Assembly: GCF_000312485.1 (NCBI RefSeq)
Contig: NZ_HE997644.1
Coordinates: forward strand, 248,001 to 312,000
Direction of reading: 5' to 3'
DNA from: Yersinia massiliensis CCUG 53443
GTDB taxonomy: Bacteria; Pseudomonadota; Gammaproteobacteria; Enterobacterales; Enterobacteriaceae
Length of the DNA stretch: 64,000 bases
This document shows, piece by piece, positions 39,238 to 49,034 of the stretch (position 1 is the first letter of the stretch; every line of letters starts with the position of its first letter). A program made the translations under genes and the position numbers. The notes beneath the pieces are model-generated. The model saw nothing but the letters and a program-made list of their open reading frames with translations. It did not search any database and was not told the DNA's origin.

Positions 39238-39336
39238 ATGATACGCATCGCACTGCGTTACGAAGCACGCATCTCCGGCGACAGCCGAGCTTGGTTTAAT
39301 ATTGATTACCGCCTCGCCAACGATTTCCCGCGTTAG
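39238..39336 (+). CDS. tnaC: Tryptophan-sensing leader peptide TnaC (Proteus type)
   Basis: 32-codon open frame after AGAGGG. It ends AWFNIDYRLANDFPR. E. coli TnaC (24 aa) has WFNID then Pro24, with key residues Trp12, Asp16 and Pro24; here Trp19, Asp23 and Pro31 keep exactly the same spacing (+4, +8). One Trp codon only. Unlike E. coli, one residue (Arg32) follows the proline before the stop, which is TAG; Proteus TnaC also extends past its proline. Free tryptophan should stall the ribosome at this peptide and block Rho-dependent termination in the 219-bp spacer before tnaA. Too short for automatic calling, but motif, position and downstream gene agree. Confidence 0.9.
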   Translation: MIRIALRYEARISGDSRAWFNIDYRLANDFPR

Positions 39337-39555
39337 TTTCTCATCGCTTATTCAGCTTCGGCTGAAACATCTCATTCTTATTTTTATTGCCGTCATGGTT
39401 AATCGGTTGGCTATTTTTATTGCCAAAACATGACTGTATTTTAAATATTAATATCTAAAAACACCCAAAGTCATTGGTGCTGCAAGTAAGCCCGTGCATG
39501 TGCGTGGCTATATTTATGCGGCGTCCAGTACTCAAGGTATTTGGAGTAATAAGCT

Positions 39556-40956
39556 ATGAAACGTATCCCTGAACCCTTCCGTATTAAAATGGTAGAAAAT
39601 ATTCGGATGACCAATCGGGAAGATCGCGAGAAAGCATTAATTGAAGCCGGCTATAACCCTTTCTTATTACCGAGTGAAGATGTCTATATTGATTTACTGA
39701 CGGACTCAGGTACTGGCGCAATGAGTGATCGTCAATGGGCGGGGTTAATGATGGGCGATGAAGCCTATGCGGGTTCACGCAATTATTATAATTTGTGTGA
39801 TCAAGTGAAGAAGCTGATCGGTTACCCGTTTACCATTCCCACCCATCAGGGCCGTGGAGCGGAACAAATCCTATTCCCTTGCTTGATTGCGAAAAAACAA
39901 AAAGCGGGCGGCGCGAAAAACCCTGTCTTTATTTCTAACTTCCATTTCGATACTACTGCCGCCCACGTTGAAATGAATGGTGCCAAAGCCATCAACGTTG
40001 TGACGCCGAAAGCCTTTGATACTGTGGCTTATTACGATTGGAAAGGCGATTTCGATTTAGATCAACTCAAGGCCACCATTGCCGAATACGGGGCAGAAAA
40101 CGTCGTCTCAATTATTACGACCGTCACCTGTAACAGCTCTGGCGGACAGCCGATTTCAATGAGCAATATGCGCGAGGTGTATCGCATTGCTCAACAGCAT
40201 AATATCCCCGTTGTCATTGACTCGGCCCGCTTCTGCGAAAACGCTTGGTTTATTAAGCAACGTGAACCTGGTTATGGCGATAAGTCGATCAAAGAGATCA
40301 TTCTGGAGATGTACCAGTATGGCGACATGCTCACCATGTCAGCCAAAAAAGACCCGATGGTTAACATTGGCGGCTTATGCTGCTTCCGCAACGATGAAGA
40401 CTTGTTCAACGACGTTCGTATCCGTTGCGTGCCAATGGAAGGTTTTGTCACTTACGGTGGTTTGGCGGGCCGCGATATGGAAGCGCTGGCCATCGGGTTA
40501 GAAGAAGGGATGAATGAAGACTTCCTGACTTACCGTATTGGCCAAGTTGAGTATCTGGGTGAACGCCTACGCGCGGGGGGGATTCCGATTCAATACCCAA
40601 CAGGGGGCCATGCCGTCTTTGTCGATGCCAAAATCCTACTGCCCCATATTCCGGCGGAACAATTCCCTGCGCAGGCACTGAACAACGCCTTGTATCTGGA
40701 AGCGGGTATCCGTAGCGTGGAAATTGGTTCACTCCTGCTCGGCCGTGATCCGCAAACTGGCAAGCAAAAACCCTCACCACTGGAATTGCTACGCCTGACC
40801 ATTCCACGCCGTGTCTACACTAACGACCATATGGATTACATTGCCGATGCGCTGATTGCACTTAAATCACGTGCTGAAGAAATCAAAGGGCTGACTTTCA
40901 CCTACGAACCCCCTGTTTTGCGTCACTTTGTTGCCCGTTTGAAACCCATCGAGTAA
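39556..40956 (+). CDS. tnaA: Tryptophanase (tryptophan indole-lyase)
   Basis: PLP enzyme that splits L-tryptophan into indole, pyruvate and ammonia. The 466-residue protein has THQGRGAEQ for cofactor phosphate binding, the NSSGGQP block, and the PLP lysine in MSAKKDPM (Lys265, counterpart of E. coli Lys270). VEIG at 388-391 and LLLGRDP identify tryptophanase; tyrosine phenol-lyase has MERG with a substrate-binding Arg at that place. [18 protein letters not shown] and the ending [15 protein letters not shown] resemble Proteus TnaA more than E. coli TnaA. The spacer after tnaC (39337-39555) is 219 bp, close to that of E. coli. Suggests an indole-positive organism. Confidence 0.95.
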   Translation: MKRIPEPFRIKMVENIRMTNREDREKALIEAGYNPFLLPSEDVYIDLLTDSGTGAMSDRQWAGLMMGDEAYAGSRNYYNLCDQVKKLIGYPFTIPTHQGRGAEQILFPCLIAKKQKAGGAKNPVFISNFHFDTTAAHVEMNGAKAINVVTPKAFDTVAYYDWKGDFDLDQLKATIAEYGAENVVSIITTVTCNSSGGQPISMSNMREVYRIAQQHNIPVVIDSARFCENAWFIKQREPGYGDKSIKEIILEMYQYGDMLTMSAKKDPMVNIGGLCCFRNDEDLFNDVRIRCVPMEGFVTYGGLAGRDMEALAIGLEEGMNEDFLTYRIGQVEYLGERLRAGGIPIQYPTGGHAVFVDAKILLPHIPAEQFPAQALNNALYLEAGIRSVEIGSLLLGRDPQTGKQKPSPLELLRLTIPRRVYTNDHMDYIADALIALKSRAEEIKGLTFTYEPPVLRHFVARLKPIE

Positions 40957-40982
40957 GCGGCAACTGCCATTCTGACAATACG

Positions 40983-41005
40983 CCCCCTATCGCACCGGTA
41001 GGGGG
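40983..41005 (+). terminator. Intercistronic hairpin between tnaA and the permease gene
   Basis: CCCCCTA (40983-40989) pairs with TAGGGGG (40999-41005), loop 9 nt. No U-run follows. It may lower downstream expression or protect the tnaA mRNA rather than terminate fully. Confidence 0.5.
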
Positions 41006-41064
41006 TACACAGCGACCAAATTGTTACCTCTATAAGTGGTAAAACCACACGAGGACACCCTACT

Positions 41065-42327
41065 ATGGCCCAAACAACATTAGAAGATCAGGTCACAGCA
41101 GTAAAAATTAAAAGTCCTTCCCTACTCGGTGGTGCAATGATTATTGCAGGCACCATTGTGGGCGCAGGGATGTTTTCGCTACCCGTTGTTATGTCAGGGA
41201 TCTGGTTTTATTGGTCTATCGCCGTTCTGGTTTTTACTTGGTTTTGCATGCTTCACTCAGGATTAATGATCCTCGAAGCCAACCTCAACTACCACACCGG
41301 TGCCAGTTTTGACACCATCACCAAAGACTTACTGGGCAATGGCTGGAACGTGATTAATGGCCTGACCGTCGCCTTTGTACTCTACATTCTGACCTATGCC
41401 TATATCTCCGCCAGCGGTTCTGTTATTCAACACACGCTACGTGGAATGGGGGTTGATTTTCCTGCTCGATTAGGTGGCTTATTCTTTGCCTTATTTGTCG
41501 CCTTTATTGTCTGGCTCAGTACCACTGCGGTGAGCCGCATGACAACTATCGTGCTAGGCGCAAAAATACTCACCTTCTTTATGACGTTTGGCGGGCTGCT
41601 AGGGCATGTCGAACCCGTTAAGTTGTTTAACCTAAGCGATGCTAACCCCAGTTATCTGCCCTATCTACTGATGACACTGCCGTTTTGTCTGGCCTCATTC
41701 GGCTACCACGGTAACGTCCCTAGCCTGATGAAGCATTACGGCAAGAATCCTCATCGAATCCGCAACTGTTTGCTGATTGGCACACTGCTGGCACTGACCC
41801 TCTATATCATTTGGCTAGTCGGCACCATGGGCAATATTCCGCGACCGCAGTTTCGTGAAATAGCCAGTCAGGGCGGCAATATCGATGTGTTGGTCAGTGC
41901 GTTAGGGGGGATCTTAAAAAGCCCGTCAATGGACCTGCTGCTGACGGTATTCTCAAACTTCGCGGTCGCCAGTTCATTCCTGGGCGTGACATTGGGATTA
42001 TTCGATTATCTGGCTGATTTATTTAAATTTGACGACAGCCGCTTAGGGCGCGGGAAAACCGCCGCCATCACCTTCATACCGCCCATTTTGGGTGGCCTGA
42101 TTTACCCTGATGGCTTCATCTACGCCATCGGCTACGCGGGACTCGCCGCCACTGTCTGGGCTGCCATCGTCCCCGCGCTGTTGGCCCGAGCCTCTCGCAA
42201 ACGCTTTGGTAGTCCGCTGTATCGTGTATGGGGAGGGACACCCATGATTGTGTTGATTCTGCTGTTCGGGGCAGTGAATGCCATCGCCCATGTTCTGTCC
42301 AGCTTGAATCTGCTGCCGGTCTACTAA
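41065..42327 (+). CDS. tnaB: Tryptophan permease, Mtr/TnaB type (HAAAP family)
   Basis: Proton-coupled aromatic amino acid importer of the inner membrane. The 420-residue protein has about eleven membrane segments, starting [20 protein letters not shown], with the family blocks [20 protein letters not shown] and [20 protein letters not shown]. Sequence is closest in memory to E. coli Mtr (414 aa), but the place 108 bp after tnaA suggests the TnaB role: tryptophan supply for TnaA. Preceded by GAGGACACCCTACT. Convergent with setA. Confidence 0.88.
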   Translation: MAQTTLEDQVTAVKIKSPSLLGGAMIIAGTIVGAGMFSLPVVMSGIWFYWSIAVLVFTWFCMLHSGLMILEANLNYHTGASFDTITKDLLGNGWNVINGLTVAFVLYILTYAYISASGSVIQHTLRGMGVDFPARLGGLFFALFVAFIVWLSTTAVSRMTTIVLGAKILTFFMTFGGLLGHVEPVKLFNLSDANPSYLPYLLMTLPFCLASFGYHGNVPSLMKHYGKNPHRIRNCLLIGTLLALTLYIIWLVGTMGNIPRPQFREIASQGGNIDVLVSALGGILKSPSMDLLLTVFSNFAVASSFLGVTLGLFDYLADLFKFDDSRLGRGKTAAITFIPPILGGLIYPDGFIYAIGYAGLAATVWAAIVPALLARASRKRFGSPLYRVWGGTPMIVLILLFGAVNAIAHVLSSLNLLPVY

Positions 42328-42339
42328 AACTCATCAACC

Positions 42340-42357
42340 AGCGCCCTACGGGGCGCT
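42340..42357. terminator. Hairpin between convergent tnaB and setA
   Basis: AGCGCCC (42340-42346), loop TACG, GGGCGCT (42351-42357). It overlaps the setA stop codon and serves both directions poorly for lack of U-runs; probably a shared weak terminator. Confidence 0.5.
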
Positions 42358-43537
42358 ATGCTTCCCTGACTCGCGCACAAATAATCAACGCTAAAACCGC
42401 TAGCACCATCGCCACCACATACACCGAATCATGGCCCCAAGTTTCGGTCAGTACCCCTTGCAACACACCCGCTAAAATGACACCCGTCGAAATACTGTTG
42501 GTGAACAACGTGGTCGCCGCCCCAGCCCTGCCCGGCATCAGATCTTGGAAATAGAGCATTCCGATACCGGCAACGATACCGATAAAAATGGCGTTAAAAA
42601 TTTGCAGCAGCATCAGTGCAGATTTGAATTTAAACAGCACCAATCCGGTATAGAACAAGACGCCCGCGAGCACCGCAAACAGCATGATTTTACGTTTACC
42701 AAAGCGTCTGACTGAATATCCCGCCAGCAACATGATAGGGATTTCCAGCCCCGCAGCGGTACCCATCAATAAGCCGGCCAACCGCTCAGGCAACCCCAAA
42801 CTGGCGGTGATATAGAGTGGCATATCAATGATGTACATGGTGTTGCACGTCCACATCAGCAACGAGGCAATAAACAACAGCAGGACGTCTTTGTCGGCGA
42901 ATAGGCTGCCTTGCACCACTACCGGTGCATCCTCTACGGGTTCTGCGCGCTTCACTGAGGGTAAGACAAACCACACCACCAGCGCACTCAGCACAAAAAT
43001 ACCGGCGGCAATACTGAACATCAGCGTAAAGCCATAATTAAGTGCCAACATAAACGACAGCGGCGGCCCGATAACCCAAGCCAATGAGAGCTGCGCACGC
43101 ATAATGGAGCTGAACATCACCACTTCACGTGCCGAGTTATCCGCGTATTCACGCGCCAAAGCAAAGATTTGCGGCATGGCAGTGTTGGCGACCGCTGCCA
43201 AGAGCACACCGGCAGTGATTAACGTCAGATAATCACGATTAAAAGCAAATAATAGGCAGTTCCCCACCGCCATCAAGTAACAGACCATGATGAGTTTGCG
43301 GCGATCGCCACGTAAGTCTGAGCGTTTAGCCAGTAAGAAACTGACGGTTATCCCAGCAATGGCATTCACGGTATAAAACAGGCCGACCCACAGTGGCCGG
43401 ACTTTCACTTCCGTACTTAAAAACAGGCTTAAGGTCGGTGCCTGTAACGCGCCCGCGATACCTGAAAGAAAAGCCACCACAAAGAAAGCAAGAAATACCG
43501 GGTTGATGCGGCGGGAAAAAGTTAATGCAGATTTCAT
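42356..43537 (-). CDS. setA: Sugar efflux transporter SetA
   Basis: Major facilitator exporter of glucose, lactose and analogues; in E. coli it relieves sugar-phosphate stress under SgrR/SgrS. The 393-residue protein has twelve membrane segments and family blocks ALQAPTLSLFLSTEV, PQIFALAREYADNSAREVVM and YFQDLMPGRAGAATTLFTNS. Orientation relative to leuD is as in E. coli. An SgrS-like RNA precedes it on the same strand, but tna has been placed between leuD and setA. A hairpin (43582-43608) lies in its 5' region. Confidence 0.93.
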   Translation of the reverse strand: MKSALTFSRRINPVFLAFFVVAFLSGIAGALQAPTLSLFLSTEVKVRPLWVGLFYTVNAIAGITVSFLLAKRSDLRGDRRKLIMVCYLMAVGNCLLFAFNRDYLTLITAGVLLAAVANTAMPQIFALAREYADNSAREVVMFSSIMRAQLSLAWVIGPPLSFMLALNYGFTLMFSIAAGIFVLSALVVWFVLPSVKRAEPVEDAPVVVQGSLFADKDVLLLFIASLLMWTCNTMYIIDMPLYITASLGLPERLAGLLMGTAAGLEIPIMLLAGYSVRRFGKRKIMLFAVLAGVLFYTGLVLFKFKSALMLLQIFNAIFIGIVAGIGMLYFQDLMPGRAGAATTLFTNSISTGVILAGVLQGVLTETWGHDSVYVVAMVLAVLALIICARVREA

Positions 43538-43581
43538 TCCAGGCTCCAGCGCCAGAAACAGCTATTACGCCCTCTCCCCCG

Positions 43582-43608
43582 ATTTCAAGTGCAAGCGCGC
43601 CTTGAAAT
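43582..43608 (-). promoter_or_regulatory. Hairpin in the setA leader
   Basis: ATTTCAAG (43582-43589) and CTTGAAAT (43601-43608) form an 8-bp stem with an 11-nt loop, 45 bp upstream of the setA ATG. Possible leader structure or dimeric operator; no direct evidence for either. Confidence 0.35.
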
Positions 43609-43730
43609 TGGTTAGGCAGAAGCGACAGAAGTGCTTATTTTTAGAGAAAGATAAATTAATTTTATACTCAAATATTTGCGTTGCAATGAATGCTTATTAT
43701 CACGCCACTGCGTCAATCACGCAGAGTAAT

Positions 43731-43815
43731 AAAAAAAGCCAGCGGGCGACTAAACCTGCTGGCTGGTGAACAACACCATTACTCAGAAATTTTGGAACTC
43801 AGTATCACAGCAAGA
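43731..43815 (-). ncRNA. sgrS: SgrS-like small RNA, 3' part (5' end not determined)
   Basis: Hfq-dependent RNA that pairs with ptsG mRNA during glucose-phosphate stress. On the minus strand the region reads CTGAGTAATGGTGTTGTTCA then CCAGCCAGCAGG, a loop, CGCTGGC and seven T. E. coli SgrS ends with CTGAGTATTGGTGTAAAATC, ACC, then CCAGCAGG and T8. The shared parts are the seed CTGAGTA (43786-43780), the TGGTG/CACCA hairpin (43778-43764) and the terminator GCCAGC/GCTGGC (43763-43738) plus T run. It lies directly upstream of setA as expected. No SgrT frame is visible in the 140 bp back to the preceding stop codon. The start may lie as far up as 43868 or inside that gene. Confidence 0.75.
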
Positions 43816-43868
43816 TTCATTTCACTGCACAGTCAACACTTAACACGTTCAATCTCTAACATCAGGGA

Positions 43869-46301
43869 TCACAGCGTATGCTCGGTACGGGCGATGATAT
43901 CGTCCTGTGCATCAGGTGATAACGCGGTGAAGAAGGCCGAATAACCTGCCACTCTGACCACCAGATCACGGTAACGATCCGGATGCTGCTTGGCATCCAC
44001 CAGCGTCTCGCGGGAGACGATGTTGTATTGCACGTGCCAGCCCAGATACTCCTCAAAGAAGGTGCGTAACATCATCATCAACTTTTCGCGGTCACGAGGA
44101 TTATCCAGCGTGGACGGGTTCAGTTTTTGATTCAGCAAGACGCCCCCCAGAATTGAAGCGGTAGGTAGCTTGGACAACGAGTTAAACACCGCCGTTGGCC
44201 CTAAATGGTCAGTACCAGAGGCAGGGCTTGCCCCTTCCGCCAGCGGGCTATGCGCCTTGCGGCCATCCGGTGTGGCCATCGTGGCCGCACCAAAGGGCAC
44301 GTTGGCAGAAATGGATGATGTCCCTGCGTAATAGGTGCCACCAATCGGGCCACGACCGAAACGAGTGTTGTGGTATTGCTTCAGTTCATCGATGTAGGTC
44401 TGATACGCCCGCACTAACAGTTGGTCGACATCATCGACATCATTGCCGTATTTCGGTGCTGAATTAATCAAATGTTGGCGAAGTTGTTCACCGTTCAGCC
44501 CTTCAAAATCATTGGCAAGGGCGGTTGCCAGTTGCTGCTGGCCGATAAGCTGTTGTTCAAACACCAGTTTACGCACGGCGGCTAGGCTATTACCTAAGTT
44601 GGCAATCCCCACTTGCAAGCCAGAAACCCAGTCGTAACGCGCGCCCCCTTGTTTGATGCTTTTACCGCGCTCAATACAATCATCCACCAGCGCTGAACAG
44701 ACAATATCGTGGGCGTTCTCTTCCAGCACGGTATCAACCACGCACTCTATCTCAATGGATTTGCGGGTGTAATAGCGAATCTGCTGATCCCATTGCGCCA
44801 TCACTTGGTCGAAATCGGTGAAGTTACCTTTTGATAACCCCTGCTCTTGCGGCATGAAGACTTGCCCAGATGTCGCATCACGGCCTTGTTCTAACGCGGC
44901 CAACATCACACGAGCGAAGTTAATGAAACTCATGCCAGTACAGCGATAACCCCATTTCCCCCCGACGGCAGTTTCAATACAACCAATGGCCGCATAGTCG
45001 TAAGCATCCTGCGGTTCCACACCCAACTTGATAAATTCAGGAATGACGATTTCATCATTATTAAAGGCTGGCATACCAAAACCACAGCGGATGACCTGTA
45101 CACAAGCATCAAGGAAATCATCACTGATCCCCGCATGGTAGCGGACACTGAGGTTGGGCTGAGTGGATTTTAAGCGGCCACAAGATTCCAGCACGGCATA
45201 CGAGAGCGGATTGACGGCATCAATGGCTTTGCCCTGCACCAATTTTTGCCCGCCGATAGTGACGTTTTGATAAAGCGGGCTGCCTGCCGATGCCTTGGAG
45301 TGAGAGCCAGAACGAATCTTGTTCACTTCCAGTAATTTCAGCCAGCAGCTATGCAGCATTTCAATGGCTTGTTCGCGGCTGAGGGTGTTTTCCAGCTCAA
45401 CATCGCGGCGATACCAAGGGTAGAGGTACTGGTCGAGGCGACCAAATGATACCGAGTGACCATTGGATTCAATTTGCAGTATCAGTTGAATGAAATAGCA
45501 CAGTTGCAACGCTTGCCAGAAACTCTGCGGTGGTTGATGAGCAATCAGCGCGCAGTTATCAGCCATATTCAACAACTCAGCGCGCCGCCATTCACGGGTT
45601 TCTTCCTCTGCCATTTGTCGCGCCACTGCGGCATAACGCTCAATATGTTCACTCAGCGCCACCAGCGAGATATCAATCGCTTTCAGGAATTGCTCTTTGT
45701 GCAAGTCACTCCAGTCGGTCAGTTGCAGGCGCTCACGGCGACTGGCGACTTTAGCGCGCAGGCCATCCAAACCTTTCTCCAGCAACAGTGGGAAGTTCAC
45801 CGCCAAATGGGCATCACCGGAAGTCATATTACCTTCCGCTTTGATGATACCCGTCGCCAGTAAGGCTTTCTGTTCATCGGTAAACATGCCGTAGCAGCGG
45901 TCCTGCACGGTTTGACCACGCCACCATGGGCAGATTTGATGCAATACCGCTTTGTCTTGTTCGCTGACGGAGAAACCTGCGCCTGGGCGATCGGCTAAGT
46001 CATCGATTTCACTTTCGATCCAGCCGACGGTGTACTCAGGGAAAATAGGGGCTGCACGCAGTTGGCTAGCCTGATTACCGATAATCAACTCATCATTTTT
46101 GATCCACACCGTGCGCTGCTGTAAATGGTGGGCCAAGGCTAACGCACGACGAACCGGTAGCGGTTTATCCTGATGCTGCTGATAAGCCTCGGTGTAATGC
46201 TGCGCCCGCTCCGTACACACTGGCGGTTTCACAATATGAATCAGGGCGTTTTTATGCTGTTTTGTCCGTTCGCTTAGGGTTACCAAATCGAGAGTGGTCA
46301 T
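43869..46301 (-). CDS. pflF: Glycyl-radical enzyme, PflF/YbiW type (putative eliminase)
   Basis: The 810-residue protein is a close homologue of E. coli YbiW (PflF, 810 aa), an oxygen-sensitive glycyl-radical enzyme of unsettled substrate. The radical glycine is Gly786 in RVAGYSAFF near the C-terminus. The active site has a single cysteine followed by a glutamate base, GCIE at 440-443. True pyruvate formate-lyase has two adjacent cysteines, so this is more likely an eliminase or dehydratase acting on a diol or similar compound. Its activase gene lies 4 bp upstream but is frameshifted. Downstream the SgrS terminator is the first available stop for its transcript. The pair separates sgrR from sgrS/setA. 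Confidence 0.9.
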   Translation of the reverse strand: MTTLDLVTLSERTKQHKNALIHIVKPPVCTERAQHYTEAYQQHQDKPLPVRRALALAHHLQQRTVWIKNDELIIGNQASQLRAAPIFPEYTVGWIESEIDDLADRPGAGFSVSEQDKAVLHQICPWWRGQTVQDRCYGMFTDEQKALLATGIIKAEGNMTSGDAHLAVNFPLLLEKGLDGLRAKVASRRERLQLTDWSDLHKEQFLKAIDISLVALSEHIERYAAVARQMAEEETREWRRAELLNMADNCALIAHQPPQSFWQALQLCYFIQLILQIESNGHSVSFGRLDQYLYPWYRRDVELENTLSREQAIEMLHSCWLKLLEVNKIRSGSHSKASAGSPLYQNVTIGGQKLVQGKAIDAVNPLSYAVLESCGRLKSTQPNLSVRYHAGISDDFLDACVQVIRCGFGMPAFNNDEIVIPEFIKLGVEPQDAYDYAAIGCIETAVGGKWGYRCTGMSFINFARVMLAALEQGRDATSGQVFMPQEQGLSKGNFTDFDQVMAQWDQQIRYYTRKSIEIECVVDTVLEENAHDIVCSALVDDCIERGKSIKQGGARYDWVSGLQVGIANLGNSLAAVRKLVFEQQLIGQQQLATALANDFEGLNGEQLRQHLINSAPKYGNDVDDVDQLLVRAYQTYIDELKQYHNTRFGRGPIGGTYYAGTSSISANVPFGAATMATPDGRKAHSPLAEGASPASGTDHLGPTAVFNSLSKLPTASILGGVLLNQKLNPSTLDNPRDREKLMMMLRTFFEEYLGWHVQYNIVSRETLVDAKQHPDRYRDLVVRVAGYSAFFTALSPDAQDDIIARTEHTL

Positions 46302-46305
46302 TGCG

Positions 46306-47206
46306 TCATCCTCTTAACATTGCGGTCAGGCCCTTGTCACGGGCATAACTTTCCGCGAAGGCCAACAAATCAGGTGCATCCAAAGGGGTACTTGCGGCCA
46401 GATAGGTTTCACCCAGCAACGAATATTTACTGATACCCAGTGTGTGATAAGGCAAAAAATGAATCTCTTTCACACCAATCTCATCAGCGGCAAAATCGAC
46501 GATCCCTTTCACCGAACGACGATCAGCATTGAAATCAGGGATTAACGGCACTCGCACGGTGATATTGGTGCCCGCGGCGGCTAAATGGCGGAAATTCGCC
46601 ATAACCCGTTTGGCAGATCCCCCCCGTCCACTGATGGAAACGGCGCTCATCGGTGTGTTTTAAATCTGCCAGCATCAAATCAAGCCACGGCAATGATGGT
46701 GCGATGTAACGCCATGGCGTGTGTAAGCAAGATTCAACTGCCGTATGAATGCCCAGTTGATGGCAACGTTGCAATATTTCAGCGGCAGTCTCAGGCTGCA
46801 TAAAAGGTTCGCCACCGGATAAGGTCACTCCACCACCGCTGCGCCGATAAAATGGCAAATCGCGCAGTAAAGTCTCCATCGTGGCATCCATATCAATGGG
46901 GCGACCACATACCGTCAGTGCGCCACTGGGGCAGCGAAGGGTGAGCGTCTGAATATCCTCTTCGACCAATAACTGGCGCTGGATAACGAGCTGGTCATCC
47001 ATTCGTTGGATCGCTTGCGGGCAACTTTGCTGACACAAATCGCAACCGGAGAGACAAAGACGTGGGTCATATAACACATCAGGTTTTGCTGATCGGCTCT
47101 CCGGATTTTGGCACCAACGACAACTGAGCGAACAGCCTTTAAGGAACACCACGCTACGAATGCCAGGACCGTCATGGGTGGAATAACGTTGTAGATTAAA
47201 AATCAT
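46306..47206 (-). pseudogene. pflE: Glycyl-radical enzyme activase (PflE/YbiY type), frameshifted in a G7 run
   Basis: Radical-SAM activase that would install the glycyl radical on the downstream enzyme. The start at 47206 follows GGAGGGA. The N-terminal part has CSLSCRWC (the CxxxCxxC cluster site) and a ferredoxin-type [13 protein letters not shown] insert. It runs to FHQWTGG, where a run of seven G (C at 46619-46625 on the plus strand) shifts the frame. The rest, [15 protein letters not shown] to TAMLRG, continues one frame over and aligns with E. coli YbiY to its end. Removing one G restores about 300 residues. No other defect is seen. It could be a real inactivation, a slippage switch, or a sequencing error. 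Confidence 0.88.
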
Positions 47207-47330
47207 ATTATCCCTCCACTTAGTGTGACTTCTTAGACGTTGCAGTGATAACCCACTTTTCATGCACACCAGTATCTGCGTAATATAGGGAAAGAAAAAT
47301 TGATGAATTTTGCCGTGGAGTTCCCCTTTT

Positions 47331-48992
47331 ATGTCTGCCTCACGTCTGCAACAACAGTTTATTCGGCTCTGGCAACGTTTTAATGGCCAGCCAACGGAAA
47401 CCACCTTGCAAGAACTCGCAGACGTACTCAGTTGTTCACGTCGCCATGTCCGATCCTTGCTGAGCAGCATGCAACAAGCGGGTTGGCTGAGTTGGCAAGC
47501 CGAGGCAGGCCGTGGTAAACGCTCACAATTAACGTTTCTCTATTCTGGTTTAGCACTGCAACAACAACGGGCCGAGGAATTACTCGAGCAGGATCATATT
47601 GATCAACTGGTGCAGTTAGTTGGGGATAAAAAAGCCGTACGACAAATGCTGCTATCCCAGTTAGGACGTAGCTTTCGCCAAGGGAAACACATTCTGCGTG
47701 TGCTCTATTACCGCCCACTGCCTAATCTATTACCCGGTACTGCCCTACGACGTTCCGAAACGCATATGGTGCGGCAGATATTTAATGGCCTAACGCGAAT
47801 AAATGAGGAAAACGGGGAACTCGAACCGGATTTATCTCATCACTGGCAAGCCATAAGCCCGTTGCATTGGCGTTTTTATTTGCGGCCCGCCATCCATTTC
47901 CACCACGGACGTGAACTGGAAATGAACGATGTCATCGCCAGTTTGACGCGCTTGATTCCGCAGCCGCTGTTCTCGCACATCACCGCCGTACGCTCCCCCA
48001 CCCCCTATGTCATTGACGTGCATTTGAGCAGCCCAGACCACTGGTTACCTTGGTTATTGGGGTGCGTTCACGCCATGATTTTGCCGCAAGAGTGGGAAAG
48101 CCAGCCGGACTTCCAGCGCCATCCTATCGGCACTGGCCCCTATTCGGTGATGCGTAATCACCACAGTCAGTTGAAAATTCAGGCCTTTGATAACTATTTT
48201 GGTTTTCGCGCACTGATTGATGAAGTGAACATCTGGGTGCTACCGGAACTGTCCGAGGAATTAGTTTACTCTGGCGTGCAGTTGCAAGCTGACGATACCA
48301 GTAAAAATGAGCTGGAAAGCCGCTTGGAAGAAGGCTGCTATTTCTTGCTGTTTGACCAGCGATCGGCGCAAACAAGCCAACCCGAGATCCGCCGCTGGCT
48401 TTGCGAGCTGATCACACCGGTCGCCCTACTCAGCCATGCTGACCCGTTTTATCAGCGTTACTGGTCGCCCGCTTACGGCATGCTACCGCGCTGGCACCAT
48501 AACCGGTTGACCGCACTAGAGCCGAAGCCCGAAGGGTTAACTGAGCTTACGTTGACGTTTTACAGTGAGCATTCTGAATTTGATGCCATCAGCCAAACAC
48601 TGACCACACTGCTGGCCGCGCACGGCGTCAAATTGGTGATTCAGGTGGTCGATTATGTTAGTTGGTATCAAGGTGACGCGAGAAGCGATATGTGGCTTGG
48701 CAGCGCCAACTTCTACCTGCCGCTGGAGTTTTCACTGTTTGCGACCTTGTATGAGTTGCCCCTGCTGCAACATTGCCTCGACGACAAACTGCATCAAGAC
48801 GTGGAATTATGGCGTAACAATGCCCTCCCCATGGTGGATTGGAGCCAACGATTGGTCAGCCAAAATCAATTCCACCCTCTCTTCCATCACTGGCTAGAAT
48901 TATATGGGCAGCACAGCATGCGCGGCGTGCGCATGAACACCCTCGGCTGGTTTGATTTCAAATCCGCATGGTTTACCCCTCCCGAGGCATAA
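47331..48992 (+). CDS. sgrR: Transcriptional regulator SgrR
   Basis: Activator of sgrS and setA during sugar-phosphate accumulation. The 553-residue protein (E. coli 551) has an N-terminal winged helix ([20 protein letters not shown], about 28-47) and a large solute-binding-type domain (SBP_bac_5 family), ending [22 protein letters not shown] 47331 gives the conserved [15 protein letters not shown]; an earlier GTG/ATG adds a non-conserved stretch. It is divergent from the activase gene, not from sgrS as in E. coli, because the glycyl-radical pair lies between them. Upstream of thiBPQ, as in E. coli. Confidence 0.95.
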   Translation: MSASRLQQQFIRLWQRFNGQPTETTLQELADVLSCSRRHVRSLLSSMQQAGWLSWQAEAGRGKRSQLTFLYSGLALQQQRAEELLEQDHIDQLVQLVGDKKAVRQMLLSQLGRSFRQGKHILRVLYYRPLPNLLPGTALRRSETHMVRQIFNGLTRINEENGELEPDLSHHWQAISPLHWRFYLRPAIHFHHGRELEMNDVIASLTRLIPQPLFSHITAVRSPTPYVIDVHLSSPDHWLPWLLGCVHAMILPQEWESQPDFQRHPIGTGPYSVMRNHHSQLKIQAFDNYFGFRALIDEVNIWVLPELSEELVYSGVQLQADDTSKNELESRLEEGCYFLLFDQRSAQTSQPEIRRWLCELITPVALLSHADPFYQRYWSPAYGMLPRWHHNRLTALEPKPEGLTELTLTFYSEHSEFDAISQTLTTLLAAHGVKLVIQVVDYVSWYQGDARSDMWLGSANFYLPLEFSLFATLYELPLLQHCLDDKLHQDVELWRNNALPMVDWSQRLVSQNQFHPLFHHWLELYGQHSMRGVRMNTLGWFDFKSAWFTPPEA

Positions 48993-49034
48993 ACACACTT
49001 TCACCCGCCCGAATTAGTCTCTACAATAGCGCCG

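Noticed and set aside
39556-40956. Tyrosine phenol-lyase instead of tryptophanase
   Set aside because: VEIG rather than MERG at the specificity position, plus a TnaC-type leader with a single Trp and a tryptophan-type permease downstream.
43833-43862. Nine-codon frame as a candidate SgrT
   Set aside because: Too short and unlike SgrT; no clear ribosome binding site.
43869-46301. Pyruvate formate-lyase
   Set aside because: The adjacent cysteine pair is absent; a GCIE site and full-length similarity to YbiW are seen.
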